64,000 nucleotides of DNA from Paenibacillus lutrae (GCF_009757775.1 NZ_RHLK01000012.1:62001-126000); one strand, 5' to 3'; counted from the first letter of the stretch, positions 45,317 to 55,958 are shown. The notes: generated by a model not told the origin, from the sequence alone. Program-made: numbers and translations.

Positions 45317-46105
45317 ATGGATAAAGAACAGCCATTGCTCGAACACTTGACCGAGCTGCGCAGACGGATTTTCTGGGTACTGGGTGTACTGGTCGTCGGC
45401 GTTGTCATTGGTTTGATTTTTGCAAAACGTGTGATTCTCTTTCTCAAATCCGTACCCCCGGCAGACAAAATTGCCTGGCACGTCTTCTCGCCGTGGGATG
45501 CCCTGCGTTTATACATGAATTTCGGTATGGTTGTCGCCCTGCTTATTACGCTTCCTGTAGCGCTCTATCATATTTGGGCTTTCGTGAGTCCCGGCCTCGA
45601 GAAAGCGGAACAGAGAGCTTCCATCCTGTACATACCGGGAGCTGTCGTCTTGTTCCTGGCCGGTTTGGCGTTCGGTTATTTTGTCGTGTTCCCGATGGCA
45701 TTCTTCTTTACGACGGCGATCAGTCATTCGATGGGGATTACGGAATTGTACGGGGCCGCTCAATATTTCTCGTTTATGTTCAATATTATTCTCCCGTTGT
45801 CGGCACTCTTTGAGCTGCCCATTGTCGTTATGTTCCTGACGAAACTGCGGATTCTTAATCCGCTCCGGTTGGCTAAAATGCGCCGGTATGCTTACATGGT
45901 ACTCGTCATCTTGTCGACCGTTATTACACCGCCGGATGCGATTTCTGCTATTCTTGTCTCGGTGCCGATGATTCTCTTGTATGAATTTAGTGTCTTTTTG
46001 TCGAGAATTATATACCGCAAGCAGCTTGTACAAGATGCAGCGTGGGAAGCCGAGTACGGAGATCAGGAAGAACCAGACGAGCAAAGCGAACAAGCGGTCA
46101 AATGA
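45317..46105 (+). CDS. tatC: Twin-arginine translocase subunit TatC
   Basis: Tat signal-peptide receptor with six membrane spans. The N-terminal LLEHLTELRRRIFW and the conserved loop YHIWAFVSPGLEKAE are diagnostic, and the C-terminal tail is acidic. 262 residues. The stop codon lies inside the loop of the operon terminator. As in B. subtilis tatAY-tatCY (ydiI-ydiJ), it is upstream of groESL. Confidence 0.96.
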   Translation: MDKEQPLLEHLTELRRRIFWVLGVLVVGVVIGLIFAKRVILFLKSVPPADKIAWHVFSPWDALRLYMNFGMVVALLITLPVALYHIWAFVSPGLEKAEQRASILYIPGAVVLFLAGLAFGYFVVFPMAFFFTTAISHSMGITELYGAAQYFSFMFNIILPLSALFELPIVVMFLTKLRILNPLRLAKMRRYAYMVLVILSTVITPPDAISAILVSVPMILLYEFSVFLSRIIYRKQLVQDAAWEAEYGDQEEPDEQSEQAVK

Positions 46106-46119
46106 CTGCTTGTTTTTTT
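46092..46119 (+). terminator. Terminator overlapping the tatC stop
   Basis: AAGCGGTCA (46092-46100) and TGACTGCTT (46103-46111), pairing with one G-T wobble, are followed by GTTTTTTT. The tatC stop is within it. Confidence 0.75.
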
Positions 46120-46198
46120 ATACCTTCTGGCGTAGTAGCCGGTCATAACGGATTCCGGCAGGCTGCCGCTTTAACTGTTCAGGTGAGGAAGTACTGTT

Positions 46199-46204
46199 TA
46201 TAAT
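46199..46204 (+). promoter_or_regulatory. Candidate -10 of the PlsY-like/GNAT-aminotransferase operon
   Basis: A perfect TATAAT 38 bp before the PlsY-like start and downstream of the tatC terminator. The -35 at 17 bp (TGTTCA) is poor, so an activator or a weak promoter is possible. Confidence 0.4.
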
Positions 46205-46241
46205 GAGATGGAGGAAGATTACGCGGGAATCGAGTGATTGA

Positions 46242-46820
46242 ATGATAATGAATCTGGTTATTATGTTGTTGGTCGCCTATGGATTAGGCTGCTTGTCCAC
46301 GGCGTATCTTCTTATTAGATTTCAACATGGTCAGGATATCCGCACCCTCGGAAGCGGAAATGCCGGTGCCCGGAATGCAGGGAGGCATTTCGGTTCCAAG
46401 ACATTTGCTGCGATTTTCATCGGAGATGCCGGCAAGGCTGTCCTGGCGGTTTATGCCGCTTCCTTGTTCACCGATTCACGGACCGTTCTGTATATGGTGT
46501 TACTGGCGGTAGTGGCGGGCCATGTGTACCCGGTATTTCTCCGCTTTCGGGGCGGGAAGGGAATGTCTCCCTTTGCAGGAGGGGCGCTGGCTCTGGACTG
46601 GAGTGTTTTCCTAGGTATGCTGGGATTAGCTGTGGTTCTGCTGCTTGTGTTCCGGAGGTTTACTCCTGCAGGACTTATTGCGATTGTTCCCTATCCTTTC
46701 TTTATTTATGGGGTTGAATTATCGCGGGCCGGCGCTCTGCTCGGAGGATTGACCGTCTTACTTATTCTTTTTGCGCATAGAAGCAATATCAAGGAAATGA
46801 TCAGGGGTGGGGCAGGATGA
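46242..46820 (+). CDS. PlsY-like glycerol-3-phosphate acyltransferase paralog
   Basis: Integral membrane acyltransferase of the PlsY family, which uses acyl-phosphate as donor. Motif 1 is DIRTLGSGNAGARNAGR (canonical PlsY has GSGNIGATN), motif 2 GHVYPVFLRFRGGKGMSPFAGG, and motif 3 HRSNIKEMIRGG, with five or six membrane spans. 192 residues is normal. The residue changes in motif 1 and the coupling to a GNAT/aminotransferase fusion suggest a specialised acceptor rather than bulk phosphatidic acid synthesis. The stop overlaps the next start by 4 bp. Ribosome site weak. Confidence 0.85.
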   Translation: MIMNLVIMLLVAYGLGCLSTAYLLIRFQHGQDIRTLGSGNAGARNAGRHFGSKTFAAIFIGDAGKAVLAVYAASLFTDSRTVLYMVLLAVVAGHVYPVFLRFRGGKGMSPFAGGALALDWSVFLGMLGLAVVLLLVFRRFTPAGLIAIVPYPFFIYGVELSRAGALLGGLTVLLILFAHRSNIKEMIRGGAG

Positions 46821-48409
46821 GTTTGATATATAAAATTGCTTCGACCAATTCGGAAATAGAGCAGATCCACCGTTTGAATTACCAGACGTTCGTGGATGAA
46901 ATCCCTCAACATGAGCCTAATGAGGAATGTCTTAAGGTAGACCGGTTTCATGACGAAAATACATATTTGATCGGGAAAAAAGGCGAAAAGCTGGTCGCTA
47001 TGCTAGCCATACGCGGGCAACGTCCTTTTTCGTTGGACGAAAAGCTGGGGAACGTGGATGCTTATTTGCCCTTCAAGTCTAAGAATATGGTCGAAATTCG
47101 CCTCCTGGCCGTTGACAAGGAATATCGGTATGGTTCCACTTTCTACGGCTTGGCTCAGTTCCTGAAGGGCTATCTGTGGGACTCAGACGTAGATATGGCC
47201 GTAATGTCCGGAACGACGCGGGAGCTGAAGCTGTACCGGCGTCTCGGTTTTGTGCCGTTCGCCCACACGGTAGGGACCAAGGAGGCTGCTTTCCAGCCGA
47301 TGTATATGACCCGGCAGTCTTTCCAGGAATCGGAGACAGCGAAGCTGTTCAAGAGCCCGGAGCCTGTATCTTTTTGCGCCGGTCCCGTGACTATTGATGC
47401 TGAAGTAGCCGGATGGATGAACCGTCAGCCTGTGTCGCACCGTTCCGCGCATTTTGTGGACAAGATGTCGGACGTGCAGGCTCAGTTAACCGCTATGACA
47501 CAGTCGGAGCATGTGCAGATTCTGCTGGGCTCGGGAACACTCGCCAATGATGCTGTAGCGGGACAGCTTTCGCGCATAGAGGGGAGAGGGCTGATTCTCG
47601 TAAACGGAGAGTTCGGCGGCCGGCTGGTAGACCATGCCCAGCGGATGAGACTGGATTTCGATGTGCTGGAAGAGGCTTACGGAAAGCCCTTTGGCGCGCA
47701 GTCCGTCGAGGCGATGCTTCACAACTCTTCTTATTCGTGGGTATGGATGGTACATTGCGAGACTTCGACGGGAATGCTGAACGACCTTGAAGCGATCGGG
47801 GAATTGTGCTCGAAGTATGGGGCCAAGCTCTGTCTGGACTGCGTCAGCTCACTGGGAGCGGTGCGGCTGGATCTGCGGCAGGTGTATCTGGCGAGCGGTG
47901 TCAGCGGCAAAGCTATCGGAGCTTACACGGGTCTGGCGTTTGTTTTTCATCAGGAGAAAATAACTCCGTGCCCGCATCTCCCCCGTTATCTGGATCTGGG
48001 TCTGTATGCGAACAGGCAGAGCGTGCCTTTCTCGCATTCTTCTAATTTACTCGATGCTTTGAACGAGGCTTTACAAAAATATTCCAATCCCGGTCCCTAT
48101 GATGAATTAATGGACATGAGTGAGCTGCTCTATGAAGAGCTTGACCGATTGGGGCTTAAGCCTTTGACGGAACAAGAGCATGCCGCTCCTCTCATTGTTA
48201 CGATACCGCTGCAGCACCCTCTTTCTTCCTGCGAAATAGGGGATGAGCTTGCCCGGCAGGGGTTCTGCCTGCAGTATGAAAGTGACTATCTGACGGAACG
48301 TAATCTTATCCAGATTGCCACCATCGGCATCAGCAGGGAGAGCCTGCTCGATATGACGCACGAGCTGGAGAAGATCCTGGGGAATCTGCGGTATCCGGGC
48401 ATGAGCTAA
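46817..48409 (+). CDS. Fusion of GNAT/FeeM-like acyltransferase with class V aminotransferase
   Basis: 530-residue two-domain protein. Residues about 1-170 form a GNAT/acyl-amino-acid-synthase-like domain with VEIRLLAVDKEYRYGSTFYGL and SGTTRELKLYRRLGFVPF, the order of elements seen in FeeM and autoinducer-synthase relatives that use acyl-ACP. Residues about 183-525 are a PLP-dependent class V aminotransferase: CAGPVTIDAEVAGWM, HCETSTGMLND, Asp341 in CLDCVSSLGA and the Schiff-base Lys365 in SGVSGKAIGAYTG. The start overlaps the PlsY-like stop (ATGA), implying coupled translation. Substrates are unknown; serine, alanine or glyoxylate chemistry is typical of class V enzymes. Confidence 0.85.
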   Translation: MSLIYKIASTNSEIEQIHRLNYQTFVDEIPQHEPNEECLKVDRFHDENTYLIGKKGEKLVAMLAIRGQRPFSLDEKLGNVDAYLPFKSKNMVEIRLLAVDKEYRYGSTFYGLAQFLKGYLWDSDVDMAVMSGTTRELKLYRRLGFVPFAHTVGTKEAAFQPMYMTRQSFQESETAKLFKSPEPVSFCAGPVTIDAEVAGWMNRQPVSHRSAHFVDKMSDVQAQLTAMTQSEHVQILLGSGTLANDAVAGQLSRIEGRGLILVNGEFGGRLVDHAQRMRLDFDVLEEAYGKPFGAQSVEAMLHNSSYSWVWMVHCETSTGMLNDLEAIGELCSKYGAKLCLDCVSSLGAVRLDLRQVYLASGVSGKAIGAYTGLAFVFHQEKITPCPHLPRYLDLGLYANRQSVPFSHSSNLLDALNEALQKYSNPGPYDELMDMSELLYEELDRLGLKPLTEQEHAAPLIVTIPLQHPLSSCEIGDELARQGFCLQYESDYLTERNLIQIATIGISRESLLDMTHELEKILGNLRYPGMS

Positions 48410-48708
48410 GCACGTATGCCGGATTGTCGGCATGGCAACCCGCATAGACGCGCCGAGAATGTGCCGGCTGGTTAAACAGGCCGCTTAACAGTGTGTCGGA
48501 GTTTAGTCCTTGGTCTTCGGTCTGCGAGGTCTAGCGGGAACAGCTGTAATAAAGCGTGACTCCATAGATGCGGGCCGCGTGTGAATGTCTTTGGTACAAG
48601 ACGAATAAAAAAAGCCGATCTCGGATACAATGGGGAAGGCACTTCAGTTTGGGAACGTCTTCCAATTCGTTTTTTACCGGAAAAACTATAAAAAATAACA
48701 AAACCCAC
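48410..48708 (+). other. Intergenic stretch before groES
   Basis: About 300 bp after the fusion gene. It contains a short ATGCCG/CGGCAT hairpin (about 48416-48433) without a T run, and nothing else I can identify before the groES promoter. Confidence 0.5.
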
Positions 48709-48737
48709 TTGCAAAACGATGATAAAATCATTATCAT
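48709..48737 (+). promoter_or_regulatory. groESL promoter
   Basis: TTGCAA (48709-48714), 17-bp spacer, TATCAT (48732-48737), directly upstream of the CIRCE operator. Confidence 0.75.
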
Positions 48738-48748
48738 TAAAAGTGTTG

Positions 48749-48775
48749 TTAGCACTTAAGATGTTTGAGTGCTAA
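48749..48775 (+). promoter_or_regulatory. CIRCE operator (HrcA-binding)
   Basis: Perfect inverted repeat TTAGCACTT (48749-48757), 9-bp spacer, GAGTGCTAA (48767-48775). This is the HrcA operator of class I heat-shock genes, placed between the groESL promoter and groES. Confidence 0.97.
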
Positions 48776-48818
48776 ACCCTAAACCAATCCATACAAACCT
48801 AAAGGAGGCTATTTATCC

Positions 48819-49100
48819 ATGATCAAACCGTTGGGTGATCGCGTTATCATTGAAGCCATTGCGAAAGAGGAAACGACTGCTAGTGGGATCGTACTTCCGG
48901 ACACAGCCAAAGAAAAGCCGCAGGAAGGTAAAGTTGTAGCGGTTGGTAGCGGAACGCTGAAAGATGGCGAGCGTGTTGCACTGGAAGTTAAAGAAGGCGA
49001 CCGTATTATTTTCTCCAAGTACGCAGGGACTGAAGTGAAATTCGAAGGCCGCGAGCTGTTGATTATGCGTGAGAGCGACATTCTTGCCGTCTTAGCCTAA
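48819..49100 (+). CDS. groES: Co-chaperonin GroES
   Basis: Heptameric lid of the GroEL chaperonin. 93 residues with [11 protein letters not shown], the mobile loop [22 protein letters not shown], and [31 protein letters not shown] precedes the ATG. Controlled by CIRCE and first in the operon with groEL 144 bp downstream. Confidence 0.98.
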   Translation: MIKPLGDRVIIEAIAKEETTASGIVLPDTAKEKPQEGKVVAVGSGTLKDGERVALEVKEGDRIIFSKYAGTEVKFEGRELLIMRESDILAVLA

Positions 49101-49241
49101 TTTAGCACAATAACGTAGAACAACTATACTTAAGCATAGCATTCGTATACTTGCCGGGACGGCTAGGCCGCTCTAACCGGGGACAAGTAAGGACATAGAT
49201 CGCAAACGTAACAGCGAATATCATTTCAGGGAGGGTTTTAA

Positions 49242-50873
<1,632 letters not shown>

Positions 50874-50908
50874 GAAGGGCTTCAACAACCCTGTAATACC
50901 AGTAAAAG

Positions 50909-50933
50909 CGGACTCCTCCGGGGGTCCGTTTTT
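50909..50933 (+). terminator. Terminator after groEL
   Basis: CGGACTCC and GGGGTCCG arms (50909-50928, with a G-T pair) followed by five T. Confidence 0.75.
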
Positions 50934-51114
50934 CTGTTACTTGGGTTAAAAATCTCATAGCTTACGAATGCCACAAGTTCTTTCTTTCTGAGCGGTCGTG
51001 GTCCTCTAATCAGAGATTATGAGGGAAGAATGACGATCCATTTATTTACAAAATATTATATCTGCTGGTAATTATTTCTGCTATACTCAAATTACCAAAA
51101 ACAGGAGGTGTATT

Positions 51115-51510
51115 ATGAAAAAGAAAATCATGTCCGTGACTCTAGCAGGTCTTCTTTCTCTCACTTTTGCAGTTTCATCCGCCCTGGCGGCTGGTGATCA
51201 AGTCGTTTCCACAGGTGTAACCGGTAATAATTTCAGTTCTACAGCGATCATTGACGGTCAAGGGAAGAATGGGAGATTGACACTGAAAATAAGCGGGGAT
51301 GCTTATGGCATAACCTCCCTCTCCGAGAAATGTTCCAAGAGCTGGGTGAGTAAGGGCCTGCTGAATACCAACTCGGTCACGAATGGCGGAGTAGTCACAG
51401 CTAATTTTTATTTGAAAAGCGGCTGCCAGTACAAAGCAGATTTATATGGCACAGGGGATGGACAAGCAACGGTATGGCTCTATAATTACAATGGTCCTTT
51501 GTCGCCTTAG
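51115..51510 (+). CDS. Secreted hypothetical protein (131 aa)
   Basis: Sec signal peptide (KKKIMSVTLAGLLSLTFAVSSALAA, cleavage likely after ALA at about residue 25), then about 106 residues rich in Gly, Ser, Thr and beta-type alternation. Two cysteines (EKCSKSW and SGCQYKA) could form a disulfide. Family not recognised. AGGAGG precedes the ATG and an extended -10 TGCTATACT (51079-51087) lies just upstream. Single-gene unit between groEL and the SLH protein gene. Confidence 0.75.
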   Translation: MKKKIMSVTLAGLLSLTFAVSSALAAGDQVVSTGVTGNNFSSTAIIDGQGKNGRLTLKISGDAYGITSLSEKCSKSWVSKGLLNTNSVTNGGVVTANFYLKSGCQYKADLYGTGDGQATVWLYNYNGPLSP

Positions 51511-51540
51511 GTTTTAGTGACTCGGTGGGAGAAAGCGATA

Positions 51541-51585
51541 AAAAAACGACAGCCGCTCGCTTTGAAGCGGACTGTCGTTTTTTTA
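51541..51585. terminator. Bidirectional terminator between the secreted protein and SLH protein genes
   Basis: AAAACGACAG...CCGCT pairs with AGCGG...CTGTCGTTTT around a short loop, with A and T runs on either side; serves the two convergent genes. Confidence 0.85.
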
Positions 51586-51594
51586 TTCTGGTGG

Positions 51595-53277
51595 TTAAAT
51601 GAATTTAGCTGCTTCCAGGAAGCGTTTCAGCATAGCAGCACTTTGTGCACGAGTCGCCTGCTCAAGAGGCTTAATCATAGTCGGTGTCATACCGTCGATG
51701 ATTTTCAGATCAAGAGCTGCTGCGATCTCTTTCTCTGCCCAGATGATGCTGTTCGAATCGCTGAACTTGGCAAGAAGCTGTTGGCTCTTTGCGGAATCTA
51801 CATTCGTGTTCACACCTGCATAGTTCAGTGCGCGAACCACCATAGCGGCCAGTTCTTCGCGGGTGATTTGATTATTCGGACGGAATGTACCGTCTTCATA
51901 ACCGTCAACCAGCTTCAGCTTGGCTGCAGTTGCAACCACGTCAGCATACCATTGGTTGGATGCTACGTCCTTGAAATTGGAAGCAGCACTATTAGGCTGT
52001 ACGCCCAGAGAGCGGACCAGCATTGCTGCGAACTCGGCACGAGTGACGCTGCGGTCTGGCTGGAATGTCGTGTTGGTAACGCCATCCACTACGAGCTTGT
52101 TAGCAAGCATCGTAATGTAAGACTCGCCCCAGTGGCCTTTGATGTCTGAGAAAGTCTTGTTCAATTCGAGTATACCGTATACGCTGTGACCTTGACGCTT
52201 GATCATAACATCTGTTTTGCCATCGTTAAACGAGTAGAAAGCAGGCACGAACATCATGCTCTTAGTGGTTTCGTCATACAGGAATGCCGTTGTTTTAGCC
52301 TGGCTCAGTACGGAGTTAAACTCCAGGCTGCGAGGCACGTATACGCTGCCTGTATCGATTGCCGCAAATTTATCCGCTGCAGTCGTTGCCGCCAGATTAA
52401 AGTCTGCCGGGGTACCTACAATTTTACCGCCCATAGCTGCTGCTGCTGTTTGCATGCTGCTGCGCTGCGCTTCGGATACGAATTTAATGCTGACGCGAAT
52501 GTACAGTTCACTTGTAGCTACACCCAAAGAGCTGGCAAGGGAATCGTAGCTTAGAGATGCTAAAGGTACATAGTAGACAGCACTGCCGTTTCTGACTTTA
52601 ACTTGTTTGTTGGTGCTGTTGTCTTTCAGGATCCAAGCCGGGATGTTGACCATATCCCCGTTAAGTACGATTTCGAGTGTATCGCCTTTGCTGAGAGCTT
52701 CTTGAAGCGCTTGAGCGTCAAGAGAGCCATCCGTTCCTGCTTTGATGATGTTCGGGGCTTTATTATCATCATCCGGCGTTGTTCCTCCGCCGTCGTTACC
52801 GCCGCCAGATCCGCTGCCTGGAGTAGTGGGGCCAGGGCTGGAATTGTTATCATCGTCACTGTAGTTGGAGTTGTACGCTTCCTTATAAACGGAATCTACT
52901 ACAGAGTGCAGTCTGACGTAGGAATAAGTGGAACTAACAACGGTTGAAAAATCATATTTATACTGCTTTGTCGTCTCATCGTAGTAATTGGCATATGTAG
53001 CTTTAATAACTTTCACCAAATTACCACTTGGCCCATATACATGCAGGTCGGTTTCATTTCCTACCTTACTATCGAGGTATACAGAACCTGATACGGTATC
53101 ATTGTTGAATGTTACATTTGAGTAGCTTGTTTTGGCTAAAGCAAGAATCGGCATAAGAGCAGAAAGCATGAACATCAAGCACAGCATCTGTGCAGTTTTG
53201 GTAAACCATCGATTCATCGGGGCAGCGCTCCATTCATTCTTAGATATTGTTTTTTTAATCTTGATCTTATGTTTCAT
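51595..53277 (-). CDS. S-layer homology (SLH) domain surface protein
   Basis: Exported cell-wall-bound protein. It has a signal peptide (MNRWFTKTAQMLCLMFMLSALMPILALA within the first 50 residues) and an N-terminal domain with repeated Tyr/Ser strands. A Pro/Gly/Ser/Asp linker (SSPGPTTPGSGSGGGNDGGG) and a central domain follow. The C-terminus carries three SLH repeats (FSDIKGHWGESYI..., FKDVASNQWYADVV..., FSDSNSIIWAEKEI...) that bind pyruvylated secondary wall polymer. ATG 53277 is chosen (AAGGAGGTG 14 nt upstream, long spacing); ATG 53217 at the signal peptide is the alternative. A longer frame to 53373 lacks a ribosome site. Confidence 0.88.
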   Translation of the reverse strand: MKHKIKIKKTISKNEWSAAPMNRWFTKTAQMLCLMFMLSALMPILALAKTSYSNVTFNNDTVSGSVYLDSKVGNETDLHVYGPSGNLVKVIKATYANYYDETTKQYKYDFSTVVSSTYSYVRLHSVVDSVYKEAYNSNYSDDDNNSSPGPTTPGSGSGGGNDGGGTTPDDDNKAPNIIKAGTDGSLDAQALQEALSKGDTLEIVLNGDMVNIPAWILKDNSTNKQVKVRNGSAVYYVPLASLSYDSLASSLGVATSELYIRVSIKFVSEAQRSSMQTAAAAMGGKIVGTPADFNLAATTAADKFAAIDTGSVYVPRSLEFNSVLSQAKTTAFLYDETTKSMMFVPAFYSFNDGKTDVMIKRQGHSVYGILELNKTFSDIKGHWGESYITMLANKLVVDGVTNTTFQPDRSVTRAEFAAMLVRSLGVQPNSAASNFKDVASNQWYADVVATAAKLKLVDGYEDGTFRPNNQITREELAAMVVRALNYAGVNTNVDSAKSQQLLAKFSDSNSIIWAEKEIAAALDLKIIDGMTPTMIKPLEQATRAQSAAMLKRFLEAAKFI

Positions 53278-53401
53278 CTTTTGTCGATTCACCTCCTTTT
53301 GCGACAGATTGTAAAGCTCATGATGTAAGTATTTAACAATCATAATTATCCATATATCGACATATTGAAACATTTAGCCTGTAAAATAATCCTTTTTATC
53401 A

Positions 53402-53436
53402 AAATAAAGACCTCATCCATGAAAAGGATAAGGTCT
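53402..53436 (-). terminator. Terminator of the O-antigen ligase-like gene (minus strand)
   Basis: On the minus strand AGACCTTATCC pairs with GGATGAGGTCT (one mismatch) and is followed by TTATTTT. It lies between the ligase-like gene and the SLH gene. Confidence 0.75.
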
Positions 53437-53467
53437 CTTGGTAGTTGTTTTTTAATTTAATCCTGTA

Positions 53468-55927
53468 TTATTTTAGAGGGGGCGAGCTGGCAATGATCTG
53501 ATCCACTTCTTGCTGCACAGTTGGAGATTGCCCTTTTGCTTTATCCAATGCGGTCTGATCGGTTTTATTCTGCAGTTTAAGTGCAGCCAAATAGTAACGA
53601 ATTCCGGTTTGCTCGCTGCTATCTTTTAATTCGGACGATACAACAGGCTTTAACTCTGCTTCTGTCTCAGCATATTTGCCCTGTGCAAAAAGCATTTGAC
53701 CTATGCTTAATCTCATGGCAGCCGTAACGTCAAAATCACGCCCTTGCAGCTGTCCTTCGGGAAGTTTAGACAGGTGTACTTTTCTATCCAGCACTTCCTG
53801 ATATACCTTGGCCGCTTCATTCCAGGATTTTTCCGCTTTGGCTTTATCCTTGGCCTGGTATCCCTGGAAGCCTGTTGAGACCTCGTATTGGATCATTCTT
53901 TCATAGAAAGATATATCCCAAGGATATTTCTGTAGTGCTGTGCCAATCAGTTCAGCAGCCTCATCCCGCTGTCCTTTGGCTTGAAGAAGACGAATCTGAC
54001 GATCCAGGAGAAATTTGTTATTAGGTTCTTTTTTGCGTGCTTGTTCAATTAGAGCTTTTTGTTCGGTGTAAAAATCTTCATTCTTATCTTGTTCATATAG
54101 CTGTGCCAGCATATCCGTTTTGACTAAGATGTATTCGGGATGGTTGGGCCTTAATTCAAGTGCATTGTTTAAAGGGGTCACAATATCCGTATAGTTTTGG
54201 GATGTTTTAGCTACCTCTAATGCTTTGGCGTACGAGCTGTTGGCTGTTAAATAACGTACGGATACAAAGAGGACTACAATGGAAAGTATAATCATCGCAG
54301 CAGGGAAAGCATACCGCACAGCACTGACCTGTTTAGAGAACTCTTTCGTTTTCACTTTGGAGAGCATGCCGCCCAGACAGATGAATAAGAGAGCCCCCAT
54401 GTAAACATAACTGATATCAAAGTCAATCATACTGTGCGCCAGAATAGCCGATGCAAAAATAAAGTACAGGAAGTGACTATCCCGCTCATTCTCGGAACTA
54501 CGGAAATACGTGCGAATATAGAAAGTGAAAATAGCAATCAACAAGCCGGCCAGAACGATAAATCCAACCGCGCCTACTTCAACTAAGTACTGTAAAAAGA
54601 AGTTGTGGGCTTGGCGGCTTGTGTAAGGGTTGTTCTGATACTGTTCATATAACGCTGACCATGCTCCGCCTCCGGCACCGAACAGCGGATAATCTGCAAA
54701 CAGCTTCATAGCATCTTTGTAAAAAGTGAACCGTTCCAAAACGCTGTGTTGGGAGAAATTAATCGTTTCGATTCGGATGCGTACATTGTCAGGCAAAATG
54801 TTTTTAAGTGGTGTGGCCATTAAGATAATGAACCCCAGAATTCCGAGCAGTATCGAACCGCCTGGAATAGTCATTCTGGCCCATTTGCGTGCAGAGAATG
54901 TCTCTAGTTTGCTTTCCAGCGCAGGAGCAGCAAAGCGTTGTACCAGAAGCGCCAGAATGGCATAGACAAGTCCTGCACCCAGCAGCAGCAGCCATCCCTG
55001 TGCGGACAAAGAAGCCGAGAATTGTTTGTTTACATCAATTCCGATTGTAGTCACTTTGTTTAGCACGGCAAAAGACGCAAGAGTCGACAAAATCAGATGA
55101 ATCAATAACAATATTTGCCTAGACGGCTTTTGAAAGATTAGAATAAGAAAGAAAACAGCCGGAAGGAAAATTAGTGCGCCGCGTGACAAAGTTAACATAA
55201 AGGATACAAGTACCGGCACCAGCATCCAGCTGTGGATCAGAACCTGCGGCCATTTGCGGTTTTTCGACACCAGGAACAGCCCGCAGCCCCATAGGGCGAT
55301 CAAGAAGCCAGCGTAGGTGTTTGCATACTGAAAGACGGAGGCTAAACGGAGTCCATTGGAGTCTGTCATTACAGCATCCTGATAGATCCCCCTGGCAGCA
55401 TCGACAGGTGCGAACCAGCTGACAAGCGTGCCTGCAAGCTGCCCGTTGCCAAGCCAGTTCAGCAGTCCAAACAGCACGATTACATATCCGCTTGTCAGCA
55501 GGACAGTCTGAATGATCCGGTTGCCGATCACAGAAGTGGTCAGATAGGCCCCGATCAAGAAAAGAGTAACTTGCACGATCTGTATCAGTAGCAGGTTTTG
55601 GCCTGTATAGGCCGATGCAGCCGGAACTAAGGATATCAAATAGCAGAGCGGCAATAGGAAAATAAGAATACTTAGTAAATCCTTGCGGTCTCTAAGCTTC
55701 CAGAAGTAAAAGAAATACACAGCGATCATCAGCAAGAATATGGAGGCCCAGACGACGGCTGAATAAATCGGTCTCTCGAAGTCTAGCGAATTGCCGTTAA
55801 ATAAGGCCTTTTGGAACGGGGCCCAAAACAAAAACAGGCTAGCAAACCCGATTAGCAGCCAGAAAATAATCGAGCTTCTTTCGGCCTGTTCTCTTTCGTC
55901 TAACTTTGGTTTTTTATACGCGTACAT
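53468..55927 (-). CDS. O-antigen ligase (Wzy_C) family protein with TPR tail, candidate S-layer oligosaccharyltransferase
   Basis: 819-residue polytopic protein with about 12 membrane helices in residues 20-560. The Wzy_C/O-antigen-ligase region includes LTLSRGALIFLPAV and LFADYPLFGAGGGAWSALYEQYQNNPYTSRQAHNFFLQYLVEVG, a large extracytoplasmic loop with the conserved Arg and His. The C-terminal 230 residues are TPR-like helices (for example ALELRPNHPEYILVKTDML). Bacillal S-layer glycosylation loci encode such proteins (WsaB/WsfB type) to move glycan from its lipid carrier to the S-layer protein, and its neighbours are an SLH protein and a Wzm/Wzt exporter. ATG 55927 has GAGAGGGAG about 7 nt upstream. 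Confidence 0.85.
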   Translation of the reverse strand: MYAYKKPKLDEREQAERSSIIFWLLIGFASLFLFWAPFQKALFNGNSLDFERPIYSAVVWASIFLLMIAVYFFYFWKLRDRKDLLSILIFLLPLCYLISLVPAASAYTGQNLLLIQIVQVTLFLIGAYLTTSVIGNRIIQTVLLTSGYVIVLFGLLNWLGNGQLAGTLVSWFAPVDAARGIYQDAVMTDSNGLRLASVFQYANTYAGFLIALWGCGLFLVSKNRKWPQVLIHSWMLVPVLVSFMLTLSRGALIFLPAVFFLILIFQKPSRQILLLIHLILSTLASFAVLNKVTTIGIDVNKQFSASLSAQGWLLLLGAGLVYAILALLVQRFAAPALESKLETFSARKWARMTIPGGSILLGILGFIILMATPLKNILPDNVRIRIETINFSQHSVLERFTFYKDAMKLFADYPLFGAGGGAWSALYEQYQNNPYTSRQAHNFFLQYLVEVGAVGFIVLAGLLIAIFTFYIRTYFRSSENERDSHFLYFIFASAILAHSMIDFDISYVYMGALLFICLGGMLSKVKTKEFSKQVSAVRYAFPAAMIILSIVVLFVSVRYLTANSSYAKALEVAKTSQNYTDIVTPLNNALELRPNHPEYILVKTDMLAQLYEQDKNEDFYTEQKALIEQARKKEPNNKFLLDRQIRLLQAKGQRDEAAELIGTALQKYPWDISFYERMIQYEVSTGFQGYQAKDKAKAEKSWNEAAKVYQEVLDRKVHLSKLPEGQLQGRDFDVTAAMRLSIGQMLFAQGKYAETEAELKPVVSSELKDSSEQTGIRYYLAALKLQNKTDQTALDKAKGQSPTVQQEVDQIIASSPPLK

Positions 55928-55958
55928 GCATAGTCTCCCTCTCTTAAATCTCGACAAT

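Noticed and set aside
51517-52149. 210-codon plus-strand ORF opposite the SLH gene
   Set aside because: Lies over the SLH repeats on the other strand and crosses the bidirectional terminator; composition is Cys/His/Leu-rich shadow type.
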